Part shown: piece by piece, positions 34,101 through 42,094 of the stretch
Layout of the letters: each line of letters begins with the position of its first letter
Position numbering within the stretch: position 1 is the stretch's first letter
Assembly (NCBI GenBank): GCA_964472545.1
Contig: CAYYNP010000004.1
Coordinates: forward strand, 1 to 64,000
Length of the DNA stretch: 64,000 bases
Reading direction: 5' to 3'
DNA from: CAYYNP01 sp964472545
Lineage (GTDB): Bacteria; Planctomycetota; Planctomycetia; Pirellulales; Thermoguttaceae
Notes under the pieces: model-generated
Told to the model about the DNA's origin: nothing
Seen by the model: only the letters and a program-made list of their open reading frames with translations
The model's database searches: none
Position numbers and translations under genes: made by a program

Positions 34101-37100
34101 GGCAGGTCCGTTCCCGACTGTTCGTACGACCAGCGGTCTTCGACATCGATCAATTCGACCGTGCTCGAGCCGCTGCCGTAGACCTGTGCGCCGGGTACCA
34201 CGGTGCCGCCGATGGCCCGCGGGTCGCTGCCGTCGAGCGTGTAGTAAATCGTACCGGCGGGGGCCGTCAGTGTGACGTCGAAACCGGCGTCGACCTGACC
34301 GCCGTGTTGATTGTAAGCCGGCGGCGCCGTGTCGGGATACCAGCCGTAGGGTTTGACCTGGTTGATCACCGTCTGCGTGCGGTTATTGATCCAGGTGCGC
34401 ACTTCGTTGACGTCTTGAGCCCAATCGTCGTAGTCCTTCGGCGGATGGGTCTTGCGATCGCCCCAACGGGCCGATTCGGCCACGATTGCCGTATCGATCT
34501 GTTCGGCCCGATAGTTGATCGCCGCCAGCGCGTTCTGGTAGGTCAACACGCCGTCGTTGAAGAAGTGCTTGTAGAGCCGGTCGGCAAACCGCAACGCGTA
34601 TTCTTCGTTAGCCTCGGCGAGTTGTTCGTGGAGCCAATGGGCGTTGAAGTAGCGGAACTCGCGTCGCCGGGAGTCACCGCTCAATAGCGGCGTGACCATG
34701 TTGTGCTCGCCGGTGCCCAGCGAATGTTCCGAGTCGTGCTCGAAGAACTTCCAGCCGTCGGGATCCTCGCGGTTGTAAATGGCGTAGTAGTTGTTCGGCC
34801 GTGGCGTGGTGTAGCGGGAGCCCGGCCCGTCGCGGTCGCCCGTGTAATAGGTGATCACCATGTAGTCGATCAGATTGTCGACGTCCAGCAACGGTTCGTA
34901 GGCCGGATTTCGCGTGCCGTCGGGGTTCATGCCCTGTGCTCGGAAGTAGTCGTCGTTGTCGTTGTAGCCGGCGAGCGTCGCCTGCCACAGCCGATAGTAG
35001 GCCGACGTGTTGCCGTCGGTGGCGCCGATCTCGCGGCTGTCGTTCTGCTTGATGACGTCGTAGTCTTCCGAGTCGCCGCCCATGTACGACGCGGCAAAAC
35101 GGGCCTCGGCCCGCTCCTGCGTCTGGAAGACCCCCCAGTACTGCCCGTTGAGGTAGAGGTGATAGTAGCGGCTGCGGGTATAAGGTTGCCCCATGGCCCC
35201 TTGGACGTCGCGGGAGAAGACCTCGCGGACCATGGTGTTGTTGTTCGGCCCGCCGAAGGCCCAGGAGTAGTTCTGCGAGGTCCGCAGGTCGACCTTGTCG
35301 AACCGGTCGACGCCCTCCTCGCCGAACAGCGGATAGCGGAGTTTGTCGTCGCCGTATTCGGAGCGGAAGAAGAAGCGGAAGGCGTGCTTGGGATTGCTGT
35401 CGCTGCGGCTGTAACCGCCGCGGATGCGCAATCCCATCTCCACCTGGAACCCTTCGTCGGCTCCGTCGGGGAAGCCCGGCCCGGAGGCGCCCGGCGGGTA
35501 CATCAGTTCCAACGACGACGGCCGTTCCCAGTTGATTCCGTCGTTTCTGGCGTTGACGAAGATCCCGCTGGACGAACTGAACAGATTGTCCAAACCGGTC
35601 ACCACCGACATCGTGGGGATCGCCGTCAGGGCGTCTTCCATCATCCGGCCCCATTGGGCGTTGTTGACGATGTCCGGGTCCATGCCGTAGTTGATGATCT
35701 GGCCGTTGACCGAGCCGCTGGGCCAGCCGGGGCCGGGTGCCCCTCCGCCCGGCGACTGCCCGACCACGTCGGCCAGGAAGATGTACGTCTGGGTGTCGAC
35801 GTCGGTCGGTTCGAAGTCTTCCTTGAACGCCCGGGCGCGGATCGTGGTGGTGGCGTCGACGGTGATCGGCCCCGCGTAGGGGGTGCCGTTTTGTTCGGTC
35901 GGTTCGCTGCCGTTGGTGGTGTAGTAGATCACCGCCCCGGACGTTTCGGTGGTGATCGTCAGTTGAAACGGCTGGGTGTAGAATCCGCGGTCGACGCTGA
36001 ACTTCGTGTCCGCGACAAACGCGATCGCCCCGCCGACGTTGGAACGGCCGGGCGTGGGGTTGACGAAGAAGCGCTTGCTGTTTTGCAGCATGTCGGGCAG
36101 CACGAGGAAATTGGCGTCGTTGGGGCTGACGTTCAACCCTTGGATGGCCAACACGTTTCGCCCCGGGCGCAGCGCGCCTAGGTAGTCGCTGACGTCGATT
36201 TCCTCGTACGCCAGCGACTGGTTTACGCTCCGCGGCGCCGTGGCGGCCGAGTTCCAGGCGAGCACGTCCGGCGCGTTGCGGCTGGCGATCGGTGTCCCGT
36301 TGAGATAGGCCACGAAGCCGTCGTTGTACCTCATCCGCAACTGCATCGCGTCGAGCAGGCCGGGCTCGTCGACCTCGAAGGGCACGCGGGACCAGAGCGA
36401 GGCGTTGACGCCGTACATGTCGGCCTCGACGTCGATTTCCACGGCCGTCTGAAGCCCGGTGGCCGCCGCGTCGAAGCCTATGCCGGTGGCCACGTCGGTG
36501 GTCATCGGCACGGTCAGCCCTGCGTTGGAGGAGCCCCGCGAGTGCGGCCCGACCAGCGCCCAGTCGCTCGCCGTGTCGTGATCCGAACTGCCCACGCGCT
36601 GTATCGAGGTCGTGGGGCCGCCGCCCGCCGTGGCTTGTTCGCCGACCCAGAAGTCGCCGGCCGTGATCTGGTGGCCGTTGATGTTGACGTCGAGCCCCTC
36701 GAGGTACTCCGGCGGCCAGCCCCAGACGACGAAATCGGCCACGTTGCCCGTATCGTCGACGATCATCGCCCAGCCGGTTCCCACGGTTCGCCAGAGGATC
36801 TCTTCGCCCCAGAAATGCTCGATGTCGTCGCTGTCGTCGCTGCGATAGAGGACCTGTTCGCCGGTCATCGTGTCGGGCAGATGCCACAACGAGTGGATCT
36901 GGTTGATCTTGTTGGACATCGACGCATTGACCGCAACCACCCAACCCGACGTGTCGACCGTAGTGCCCGAGACGTTCTGAATCTCGAGATAGTCGGGGTC
37001 TTCCGTGCCGACTTCGGTGAGCAACACCCGGGAGGCCTGGGCAAAGCCGTTCCAGCCGGTGTCGTTATACTCCGGCAGCGTCCAGCCGGTTCCCAGCGCC

Positions 37101-37687
37101 GCGTCTTGGGCCGTGGGCACCTTGTATTTCAGTTGGGCTTCTTCCGGCACCAGGAACGTCGAAACGTCGTCGGTCATGCCGTAGGAAACGTCGGCCCGCT
37201 GCGGCGGGAACGAGGGCGCGTATTCATGCGAGACGGTCAGGCCGTCGGGCCGCACCAGCGCCAAATACTCGCCGTCGCCGGTGAGACGGAAGTTCGTGTG
37301 CAACTCCGAACCGGCCACGGCGCGGTCTTTGCCCGACGCATTAACCACCAAGTAGGCGCCGGGAACCAACGTCTGCGACGGCAGCCGCCACTTGTTCAAG
37401 TCGGCGGCCTCGTCGGTGAGGAACCAGCCGTCGAGATCGACCGCCGTGCCGGACGGGTTGTGGATCTCGATCCAGTCGGAGTACTCCCGGTCCTGGTCCA
37501 TCCGCGTCGAGTCGTTGATCGCCATGAACTCGCTGATCACCAGCGGGCCGGCGTCCAGCATGCGGCGATGCTCGAGCGACTCGAACTTCAGCCGGGGGCC
37601 TTGCGAGCGGGGCCTTTCGGTCGATCTCGTGCGGCGTCGAAACCAACTGCCGCGTCGCCCGCCGGTCCTGTTCGTGTGACTGCTCAC
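31169..37687 (-). CDS. Giant surface protein: lamin-tail, chitobiase-like, CotH and dockerin-like domains
   Basis: The product has 2172 residues from GTG 37687 behind GGAGG. The basic head ends in 'LKFESLEHRRMLDAGPLVIS', a planctomycete-type N-terminal motif of very large exported proteins. At least four lamin-tail-like domains are seen ('VISEFMAINDS', 'AISEVNYHPYDP', 'VINEVLTHTDFP', 'MISEMMYHPVDE'). A CHB_HEX-like segment ('GAVIYYTTNGSEPTEQNG') precedes a CotH kinase-like region ('HAFRFFFRSEYGDDKLRYPL', 'YYHLYLNGQYWGVFQTQERA'). The C-terminus has dockerin/EF-hand-like Ca sites ('DYNRDGRVNSTDVLLARN'). It is probably a cell-surface adhesive or glycan-binding protein. A -10/-35 pair lies ~260 bases upstream. 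Confidence 0.88.
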   Translation of the reverse strand: MSSHTNRTGGRRGSWFRRRTRSTERPRSQGPRLKFESLEHRRMLDAGPLVISEFMAINDSTRMDQDREYSDWIEIHNPSGTAVDLDGWFLTDEAADLNKWRLPSQTLVPGAYLVVNASGKDRAVAGSELHTNFRLTGDGEYLALVRPDGLTVSHEYAPSFPPQRADVSYGMTDDVSTFLVPEEAQLKYKVPTAQDAALGTGWTLPEYNDTGWNGFAQASRVLLTEVGTEDPDYLEIQNVSGTTVDTSGWVVAVNASMSNKINQIHSLWHLPDTMTGEQVLYRSDDSDDIEHFWGEEILWRTVGTGWAMIVDDTGNVADFVVWGWPPEYLEGLDVNINGHQITAGDFWVGEQATAGGGPTTSIQRVGSSDHDTASDWALVGPHSRGSSNAGLTVPMTTDVATGIGFDAAATGLQTAVEIDVEADMYGVNASLWSRVPFEVDEPGLLDAMQLRMRYNDGFVAYLNGTPIASRNAPDVLAWNSAATAPRSVNQSLAYEEIDVSDYLGALRPGRNVLAIQGLNVSPNDANFLVLPDMLQNSKRFFVNPTPGRSNVGGAIAFVADTKFSVDRGFYTQPFQLTITTETSGAVIYYTTNGSEPTEQNGTPYAGPITVDATTTIRARAFKEDFEPTDVDTQTYIFLADVVGQSPGGGAPGPGWPSGSVNGQIINYGMDPDIVNNAQWGRMMEDALTAIPTMSVVTGLDNLFSSSSGIFVNARNDGINWERPSSLELMYPPGASGPGFPDGADEGFQVEMGLRIRGGYSRSDSNPKHAFRFFFRSEYGDDKLRYPLFGEEGVDRFDKVDLRTSQNYSWAFGGPNNNTMVREVFSRDVQGAMGQPYTRSRYYHLYLNGQYWGVFQTQERAEARFAASYMGGDSEDYDVIKQNDSREIGATDGNTSAYYRLWQATLAGYNDNDDYFRAQGMNPDGTRNPAYEPLLDVDNLIDYMVITYYTGDRDGPGSRYTTPRPNNYYAIYNREDPDGWKFFEHDSEHSLGTGEHNMVTPLLSGDSRRREFRYFNAHWLHEQLAEANEEYALRFADRLYKHFFNDGVLTYQNALAAINYRAEQIDTAIVAESARWGDRKTHPPKDYDDWAQDVNEVRTWINNRTQTVINQVKPYGWYPDTAPPAYNQHGGQVDAGFDVTLTAPAGTIYYTLDGSDPRAIGGTVVPGAQVYGSGSSTVELIDVEDRWSYEQSGTDLPDTWTDAAYNDAAWPTGKGLLYVENDALPEPKNTPLTLGETTYYFRTHFTYDGDLQDVSLKLNTVIDDGFVVYLNGQEVRRVRMDGTSGDPVSHGEFANDFVDDADWEGPFDLPTDALRQGDNVLAVEVHQASAGSSDVVLGLRLEASVPTAGGGAITLDEPTLVSARALSGGEWSPLAEAQFYVGDPPTADNLAISEVNYHPYDPITAAELALMPPDPDDLIDESQYFEFVELFNTTADRVVDLTDVQFTNGIDFTFGDGGYSLAPGAYAVVVADVDAFQARYGTEVDVAGTFTGTLDDGGERLVLADRLGQPIHDLRYDDGGDWPGRADGKGAALELIDPLATLPADYGQSTSWRSSIAFGGTPGDGPMAATGVVINEVLTHTDFPQVDAIELHNTSGAAIPVGGWYLSDKWGWEASDQNGNYKMFRVPDDTVIPAGGYVTFYEGHYDGNNVWQVDQAIEFGGTGANDFALNGAEGDDVWLMEADAAGNLTRFADHIEFPATANGETFGRWPNATGDVYPMLDNTLDGPNSAARIGPVMISEMMYHPVDEGGVLDEFVELVNVGGQTVQLFDPANPANTWRIAGLGYYFPAGAEIPTGGVALVVPIDPATFRSRYGVAANVQIFGPYDGSLDNAGESLRLMQPDQPTQDVPQILPWLLVDQIDYRPDGDWPLSADGLGDSLHRTAVDTGGTYVASWQAAVPSPGDASALVVPSAAVVGRHVFYNRSSFDGNNAGANAADDAAIAIDKSPLLAGNVATGENYTSFSLGINGVMVDIAGLPAGTVPDADDFRFRIGNNNDPSGWADAPAPLSVTLREGDGVDGSARITLTWADYAVKKTWLEVTVVGAGLGMSGDNVFYFGNAVAEAGNSAGNAQVTTTDLLLARNNPRNFLNPAAIDFSYDYNRDGRVNSTDVLLARNNQTNFLTALQLIDLSDVQGAAPANLAWLAQVDPADGAEPQERDPVADGVDVLLAAYGE

Positions 37688-37950
37688 CAGGGCACCTCCG
37701 TTGGTTCCCCGTACGCTGCCGAAGCCGATAACCGGCGCGGGCTCGTCGACGAGCCGCGGCAGCCGCGGGGGTGGTGAAAGGGTGACAAGCTGTTCCGTTG
37801 TGGGTGTGAAGCAAACGCCGACGGTCTCTCCTGAAAGCAGACCCGGACTGCCCGTACGTGCTCAACGCGCATACGAAAACCGTAGTCGACGGCGACGTCT
37901 GTTGCCCCCTAATGTGAGGGCCGCGCAAACGCCTCCTCCTCACTATCCGT

Positions 37951-37979
37951 ATTATGTCCAGAATCTGCAGAACTTGCAA
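37951..37979 (-). promoter_or_regulatory. Predicted sigma70-like promoter upstream of the giant surface gene
   Basis: On the minus strand TTGCAA (37974-37979), a 17-base spacer and CATAAT (37951-37956) form a fair promoter. It would give a ~255-nt leader to the GTG at 37687. The surrounding 37688-38198 gap holds no convincing gene, only a possible decayed zinc-ribbon reading frame near 38000-38130. Confidence 0.45.
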
Positions 37980-38198
37980 CTTCTGCGTATGCGGTTTCGG
38001 GCGACGCGACGAGCAGAAGTGGTCCTGTAGACATGTTGGTTCTGACCACAGGTGGGTGTTGTGGCCGCCGCAACGTCGGCAGAGCGACTTGGCCGTCTTT
38101 TCTGGCGACCGCCAGCGTCGTGGCAACCTGATGTAGAGGTGCCGTCGGCAACCGCGGGGGCGAGACGGCCTCGGTGACGGGCGGCAGGCTATGATGCA

Positions 38199-39800
38199 CT
38201 ACGGCCGGCGGCGCCAGTCCACCTTTCCGCCGTAGGCCATGGTCCGCTCGACCAGTGAGAAGAGGGCGGAGTCGTACCGCTTAAGCGCCTGGCGGGTGGC
38301 GATTGCCGTGGCGGAATCGTTCGGCGGTACGGGCGAACCGGCGGCGTCGAAATAGGCCAGCACGCCGGCGGTCCAGTAGTCGAGCCGGCCGTGGACCGCG
38401 GCGGTCCCCTTCCAGCGGCCCTCGCTCATCGCGGCGTCGTAGAGTTCCTCGAGCTTTCGGTCGAAGCGGACGTCGAGCCGTTGCACGCGCAGCTCGTATT
38501 GCTGTACGTCGCGCCGTTTCTCCCAGTTAGGATCGACCTCGCGATGCGCCGTCACGTGGTACATCGCTCGGGCCATGGCGCGGATCACCTGGGACTCGGT
38601 GGCGTAGGGATCGCGGCCGAGGTCGGCCAAGACGTTTTCCTGCCCGACGGCCAAAAGCTTTACCTTCGGCGAGTCATCAAAGAAGCGCGCCAAGAGGTCG
38701 ACGCCCTTACTATCCTTGCCGTCGAGTCTGCGAAACTCCGGAAGGTCGGCGAGGTTCTCGTCCGGTCCCAAGACGACCAGCTGCAGGCCGTCGGCGATCA
38801 GCGCCTTGAGCACGTCCTGGCGGTAGGCGAACATCTTGCGGATCGTGTCGTTGGCCTTCAACAGGGCCTCGTCGCTGGCGCCGCGTCCCACCACAGTGAA
38901 CTCGCGAGCCCAGGTGAACTTGGTATAGAACGGATCGATCTCGAACTTTGCCGGCGGGGCCTCGACGTTCGGCAGCGGCTGCAGCCAGCAATAGCGCCAA
39001 TCTTGATCCGGACTCAGGTTGAAGGTGCGGCGGACCAATTCGTAACCCACCGGGTCGTAGATTTTCAACTGCTCGCGGCGGCCTACGGGCCCGTGGTTGT
39101 AGTTGTTCACGCGGTTGCAGTCGAAGTAGGCCTGGGCGATTTCGGCCCAGTATTCGGTCGCGCTGCCGATGGCGTAGGTGTCCTTGTAGAGGCCTTTGGC
39201 CTTGGCCTTCCCGTAGGCCGTCCGCATACGTTCCTTCCAGGTCGGGTCGATGCGACCTAGCGCCCCGTCGATTGTGTGGCAGAACTCGTGTACGGCGATG
39301 CTCTCGTCGTCGTAGCGGTCCAGCGGCAGGCTCAACAGGTTCTCTTCGCCAAAGCTGGTGGGCCGCCCGCCCGTGCCGCGGACACGCTCGTTGAGGTAGT
39401 CCGGGTTGCCGGCGTGGCTATACTCGGGGATGTCGGTGTAGACCTGGTCCTTGCCGATGATTACCAGGTACATGCCGCCGTCGACCATCGCCTGAAGCAC
39501 GTCGGGCCGGCCGGCCAGCATGTGGCTGACCATCTCGTGGGTGCGCACCAGAGCCAGATCGGCCACTTCGCCGGCCGCCGCGACCGACATCCCGCCGACG
39601 TCGATGTGCTTCTTGTAGAACGCGCGGGCGGCGTCTCGGTCACGCGGGGAGACCTTCTCGAAGAACGCCTCCGGAGGGGTCGTCACCGGCGGACAGTCGC
39701 GCTGGCCGGCGGCGCGAACCTCGCCGCAGACACCCAACATCAAGGTACCCAATACCAAGACACTCCACCCGGCGGCGACGATCGATCTCGTGGCTCTCAT
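38199..39800 (-). CDS. Exported HExxH metallopeptidase-like protein with duplicated, degenerate second half
   Basis: The product has 533 residues with a signal peptide (VLVLGTLMLGVCGEVRA). The first half has a gluzincin pattern: HEFCH at 171-175, then 'ATEYWAEIAQAYFD' (E216/E220) as candidate third ligand, with 'GGRPTSFGEENLL' before it. The second half (~300-533) repeats the architecture ('KLLAVGQENVLADLGRDPYA', 'GRLDYWTAGVLAYFDA'), but the HExxH position reads 'MYHVTAHRE'. That copy is probably catalytically dead. The pattern resembles ATLF/lethal-factor or M90-like peptidases, but no family is certain. It is the last gene of a three-gene unit, 12 bases after the SUMF1-like gene. Confidence 0.75.
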   Translation of the reverse strand: MRATRSIVAAGWSVLVLGTLMLGVCGEVRAAGQRDCPPVTTPPEAFFEKVSPRDRDAARAFYKKHIDVGGMSVAAAGEVADLALVRTHEMVSHMLAGRPDVLQAMVDGGMYLVIIGKDQVYTDIPEYSHAGNPDYLNERVRGTGGRPTSFGEENLLSLPLDRYDDESIAVHEFCHTIDGALGRIDPTWKERMRTAYGKAKAKGLYKDTYAIGSATEYWAEIAQAYFDCNRVNNYNHGPVGRREQLKIYDPVGYELVRRTFNLSPDQDWRYCWLQPLPNVEAPPAKFEIDPFYTKFTWAREFTVVGRGASDEALLKANDTIRKMFAYRQDVLKALIADGLQLVVLGPDENLADLPEFRRLDGKDSKGVDLLARFFDDSPKVKLLAVGQENVLADLGRDPYATESQVIRAMARAMYHVTAHREVDPNWEKRRDVQQYELRVQRLDVRFDRKLEELYDAAMSEGRWKGTAAVHGRLDYWTAGVLAYFDAAGSPVPPNDSATAIATRQALKRYDSALFSLVERTMAYGGKVDWRRRP

Positions 39801-39812
39801 ATCCGGCCGTCC

Positions 39813-40862
39813 TTACTCTGCGGTTTCTGACTCCGTGGGGAAGATCAGCACGCAGCAGACGCGCAATCCGATGTTGATCGAATTGGCCCCTTCGTCGCTG
39901 CTTAAGCGAAACGAACTGCGGCAGGCCCCGGGATAGCTCCGCCAGGAGCCGCCGCGAAGCACACGCTGATTGCCTTCCTCGGGCCCGGTCGGATCGGTCT
40001 GGGCCTCGGCCGTGTAGGCGGCGTAGCGATCGGCGGTCCACTCGCTCATGTTGCCGTGCATCTCGCGCAGGCCCCAAGCGTTCGCCGGCAGGCTGCCGAC
40101 CGGCACGGTCTTCTCGCGATTCACGCCCTTCGGCCCGCCGGCGTAGGTGTAGCCGCCGTGGTAGTTGGCCTGTGCCGGCGAGACCGACTCGCCGAAGCTA
40201 AACGGCGTCGTGGTGCCCGCCCGGGCTGCGTATTCCCATTGTGCCTCGGTCGGCAGCGTGTACTTCCGCTGGGGACCCTGCGGCTCGCTACTCTCCGGCT
40301 CGCCGCCTTCTGCTTCGCCGCCTTCCTGTTTGGCCTTCTCGGCCTCGCGGCGCTCCAACTCGCCGAGCATCTGGCAGAACTTCTCCGCGTCGCGCCAGGA
40401 GATCTTCCCGGCTGGCTGGTTGTCGGCTTTGAAGTCGGGCTCGTAGTTGTCCATCCTGGGATTGGCGGCGTCCGGTTCCGGGTTCGGGTTGATGACCGCG
40501 TTGTAGCACTTGTGGGAGACCTCGGTGGTGGCCATGTAGAAGGCGGCCGTGAGTGTGACCTCATGCGGCGGTTGCTCGTCGTAGAACCAGCCGGCCTGGG
40601 CATTGGGCATCTCGCACTTGCGGGCAACCTCGGCAGCCGAATCGTGCGAACCCATCGTGAACTTGCCAGGCGGAATCAACACGAACCGCATCCCCGCCGC
40701 GTTCTCGAAGGCCACCGGCACGCCGATCTCTTTGGCCGCGGCCACTTGTTCCGGCGTGACTTTGGCCCAAGCCGGAACTTCGGCGGCTCCCAGCGGCGAG
40801 GTCAAGACCATGCCCGAAAGGACCGCGACCAAAAGGAACGCAACACTACTTCGCAAACACAT
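39813..40862 (-). CDS. SUMF1/formylglycine-generating-enzyme-like exported protein
   Basis: The product has 349 residues with a signal peptide and GGGAGAG upstream of ATG 40862. The SUMF1 fold is clear: 'FVLIPPGKFTMGS', 'VTLTAAFYMATTEVS', 'YTLPTEAQWEYAARAG', 'NAWGLREMHGNMSEWTADRY', 'RVLRGGSWRSYPGACRSSFR'. True FGEs use a closely spaced pair of active-site Cys near this last block; here only one Cys is seen (PGAC), so FGE activity is doubtful. An acidic Glu/Gly insertion (~residues 170-195) interrupts the domain. It sits between two metallopeptidase-like genes with 12-15-base gaps, so a shared function is likely. Confidence 0.85.
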   Translation of the reverse strand: MCLRSSVAFLLVAVLSGMVLTSPLGAAEVPAWAKVTPEQVAAAKEIGVPVAFENAAGMRFVLIPPGKFTMGSHDSAAEVARKCEMPNAQAGWFYDEQPPHEVTLTAAFYMATTEVSHKCYNAVINPNPEPDAANPRMDNYEPDFKADNQPAGKISWRDAEKFCQMLGELERREAEKAKQEGGEAEGGEPESSEPQGPQRKYTLPTEAQWEYAARAGTTTPFSFGESVSPAQANYHGGYTYAGGPKGVNREKTVPVGSLPANAWGLREMHGNMSEWTADRYAAYTAEAQTDPTGPEEGNQRVLRGGSWRSYPGACRSSFRLSSDEGANSINIGLRVCCVLIFPTESETAE

Positions 40863-40877
40863 CGGCTTCTCTCCCTC

Positions 40878-41855
40878 TCAATCGGACTCGCGTTGTTTTC
40901 GCTTCTCGGCCTCTTCGGCCTGGTGTTTCAGGAAGGCTTCTTTCACCCCCGGCGGCCAGCGGAACGTGGGGGCCTTGGCCGGATCGTAGCCTTTCAGGTG
41001 CGGCTCGTCCAACCGCTCGGCCACCGGCTTGTAGACCCACGGGTTCTGGTGAAACGTCTCGTCGATCAGTTTGGCGTACTCCGGCAAGTGCTTCTTGACG
41101 TGTTCGCGCCGCGTGAGGTGACAGACGTGCTCGCCGTTTGGCCCGAGCACCTCGAACGAGCTTTGCCCGCCGCCGCACTCCGGCCGGATGGTCCGATTGC
41201 AGTTGAACCACGCCTGCACGCCCTCGGCCCAGAACTCACCCACGCCGCCTTCGATCGCGTAGCCGCGAAACCGGCCGCTCCTGGCGGCCTCGTCGGACAA
41301 CGCCCGCAGCCGCTCGTTGAATCCCTCGTCGATGCCGCCGATGATCCCTTGCAGCCCGTGGGCGAACTCGTGAATGAAGATGCTCTCGCCGCCCCAAGGG
41401 TCACCCTCGTAGTTCAGCAAGTTCTCTTCACCGCAACTCGACGGCCGCCCGCCGAGACCCCGGGCCCGATAATCCCACCAGGCGTCCATCCCGCGGCACT
41501 CGGGCATATCGGTCTGCATCTCGCAGTGGGCGATCACGCAGTAGTACATCGTCCGCTTGACGAGTCCCTGCTTGAGGTCCGGCCGATTGGCCAGCAGCTT
41601 CTCGGTCAGGTAGGCCGCTTCCTTGAGGGCCACTTTTGAGACCTTCTCGGAGCTGACGATCGGCATGCCGCAAGCGATCACGTGCTGGGTGTAGAACGGA
41701 TCGAGCTTCTCAAGCAACGCTTCAGCGGGCGACAACTCATTTGCCGGCGCATCTTCCGCATCGGGCTCGACCGCCCAGGTGCCATGCGCCGAAATCAGAC
41801 AACACGTAACGGCGGCCAAACAGAGGAGGGACTTCCAGGAGGGCTTCGCGTTCAT
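40878..41855 (-). CDS. Exported single-domain HExxH metallopeptidase-like protein
   Basis: The product has 325 residues with signal peptide. It is homologous by eye to the first half of the 38199-39800 protein: 'GGRPSSCGEENLLNYEG', HEFAH at 162-166, 'VGEFWAEGVQAWFNCNR' (E207/E211). Unlike that protein it has one copy and an intact zinc motif. The conserved 'GGRPxSxGEENLL' block upstream of HExxH appears to be a hallmark of this pair. It is the first gene of the unit and faces the divergent FAH-family gene across 239 bases. Substrate and family name are unknown to me. Confidence 0.75.
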   Translation of the reverse strand: MNAKPSWKSLLCLAAVTCCLISAHGTWAVEPDAEDAPANELSPAEALLEKLDPFYTQHVIACGMPIVSSEKVSKVALKEAAYLTEKLLANRPDLKQGLVKRTMYYCVIAHCEMQTDMPECRGMDAWWDYRARGLGGRPSSCGEENLLNYEGDPWGGESIFIHEFAHGLQGIIGGIDEGFNERLRALSDEAARSGRFRGYAIEGGVGEFWAEGVQAWFNCNRTIRPECGGGQSSFEVLGPNGEHVCHLTRREHVKKHLPEYAKLIDETFHQNPWVYKPVAERLDEPHLKGYDPAKAPTFRWPPGVKEAFLKHQAEEAEKRKQRESD

Positions 41856-42094
41856 GGGGGGCCTTCACGTTGGGTGTGTCGTGCGAACCGCCTTTGCCGG
41901 CAATTCTAGCACAAACAGCCCACGTTGCCAGTCGAGAAGTCCGCTGGGCGTCCCGTATCATGCCGGAACATTGGGGGGTGTCTTTCGTTTCCCCTACCGG
42001 GCTGCCCTTCGCGTCGTCTACAATAGACGGCCCCAGCCAACAACGACGCATGCCTGTCTGAAGGCTACGCACTTCAAAGAGTGGAAACCGACCG

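Noticed and set aside
37980..38130. Possible decayed zinc-ribbon or transposase remnant on the minus strand
   Set aside because: Two frames show Cys-x-x-Cys-like pieces (SLCRRCGGHN, RRSCKFCRFW), but no continuous frame or alignable family is visible.
37909..38199. 96-codon minus-strand frame after the double peptidase
   Set aside because: Overlaps the predicted promoter, has no RBS and no domain.
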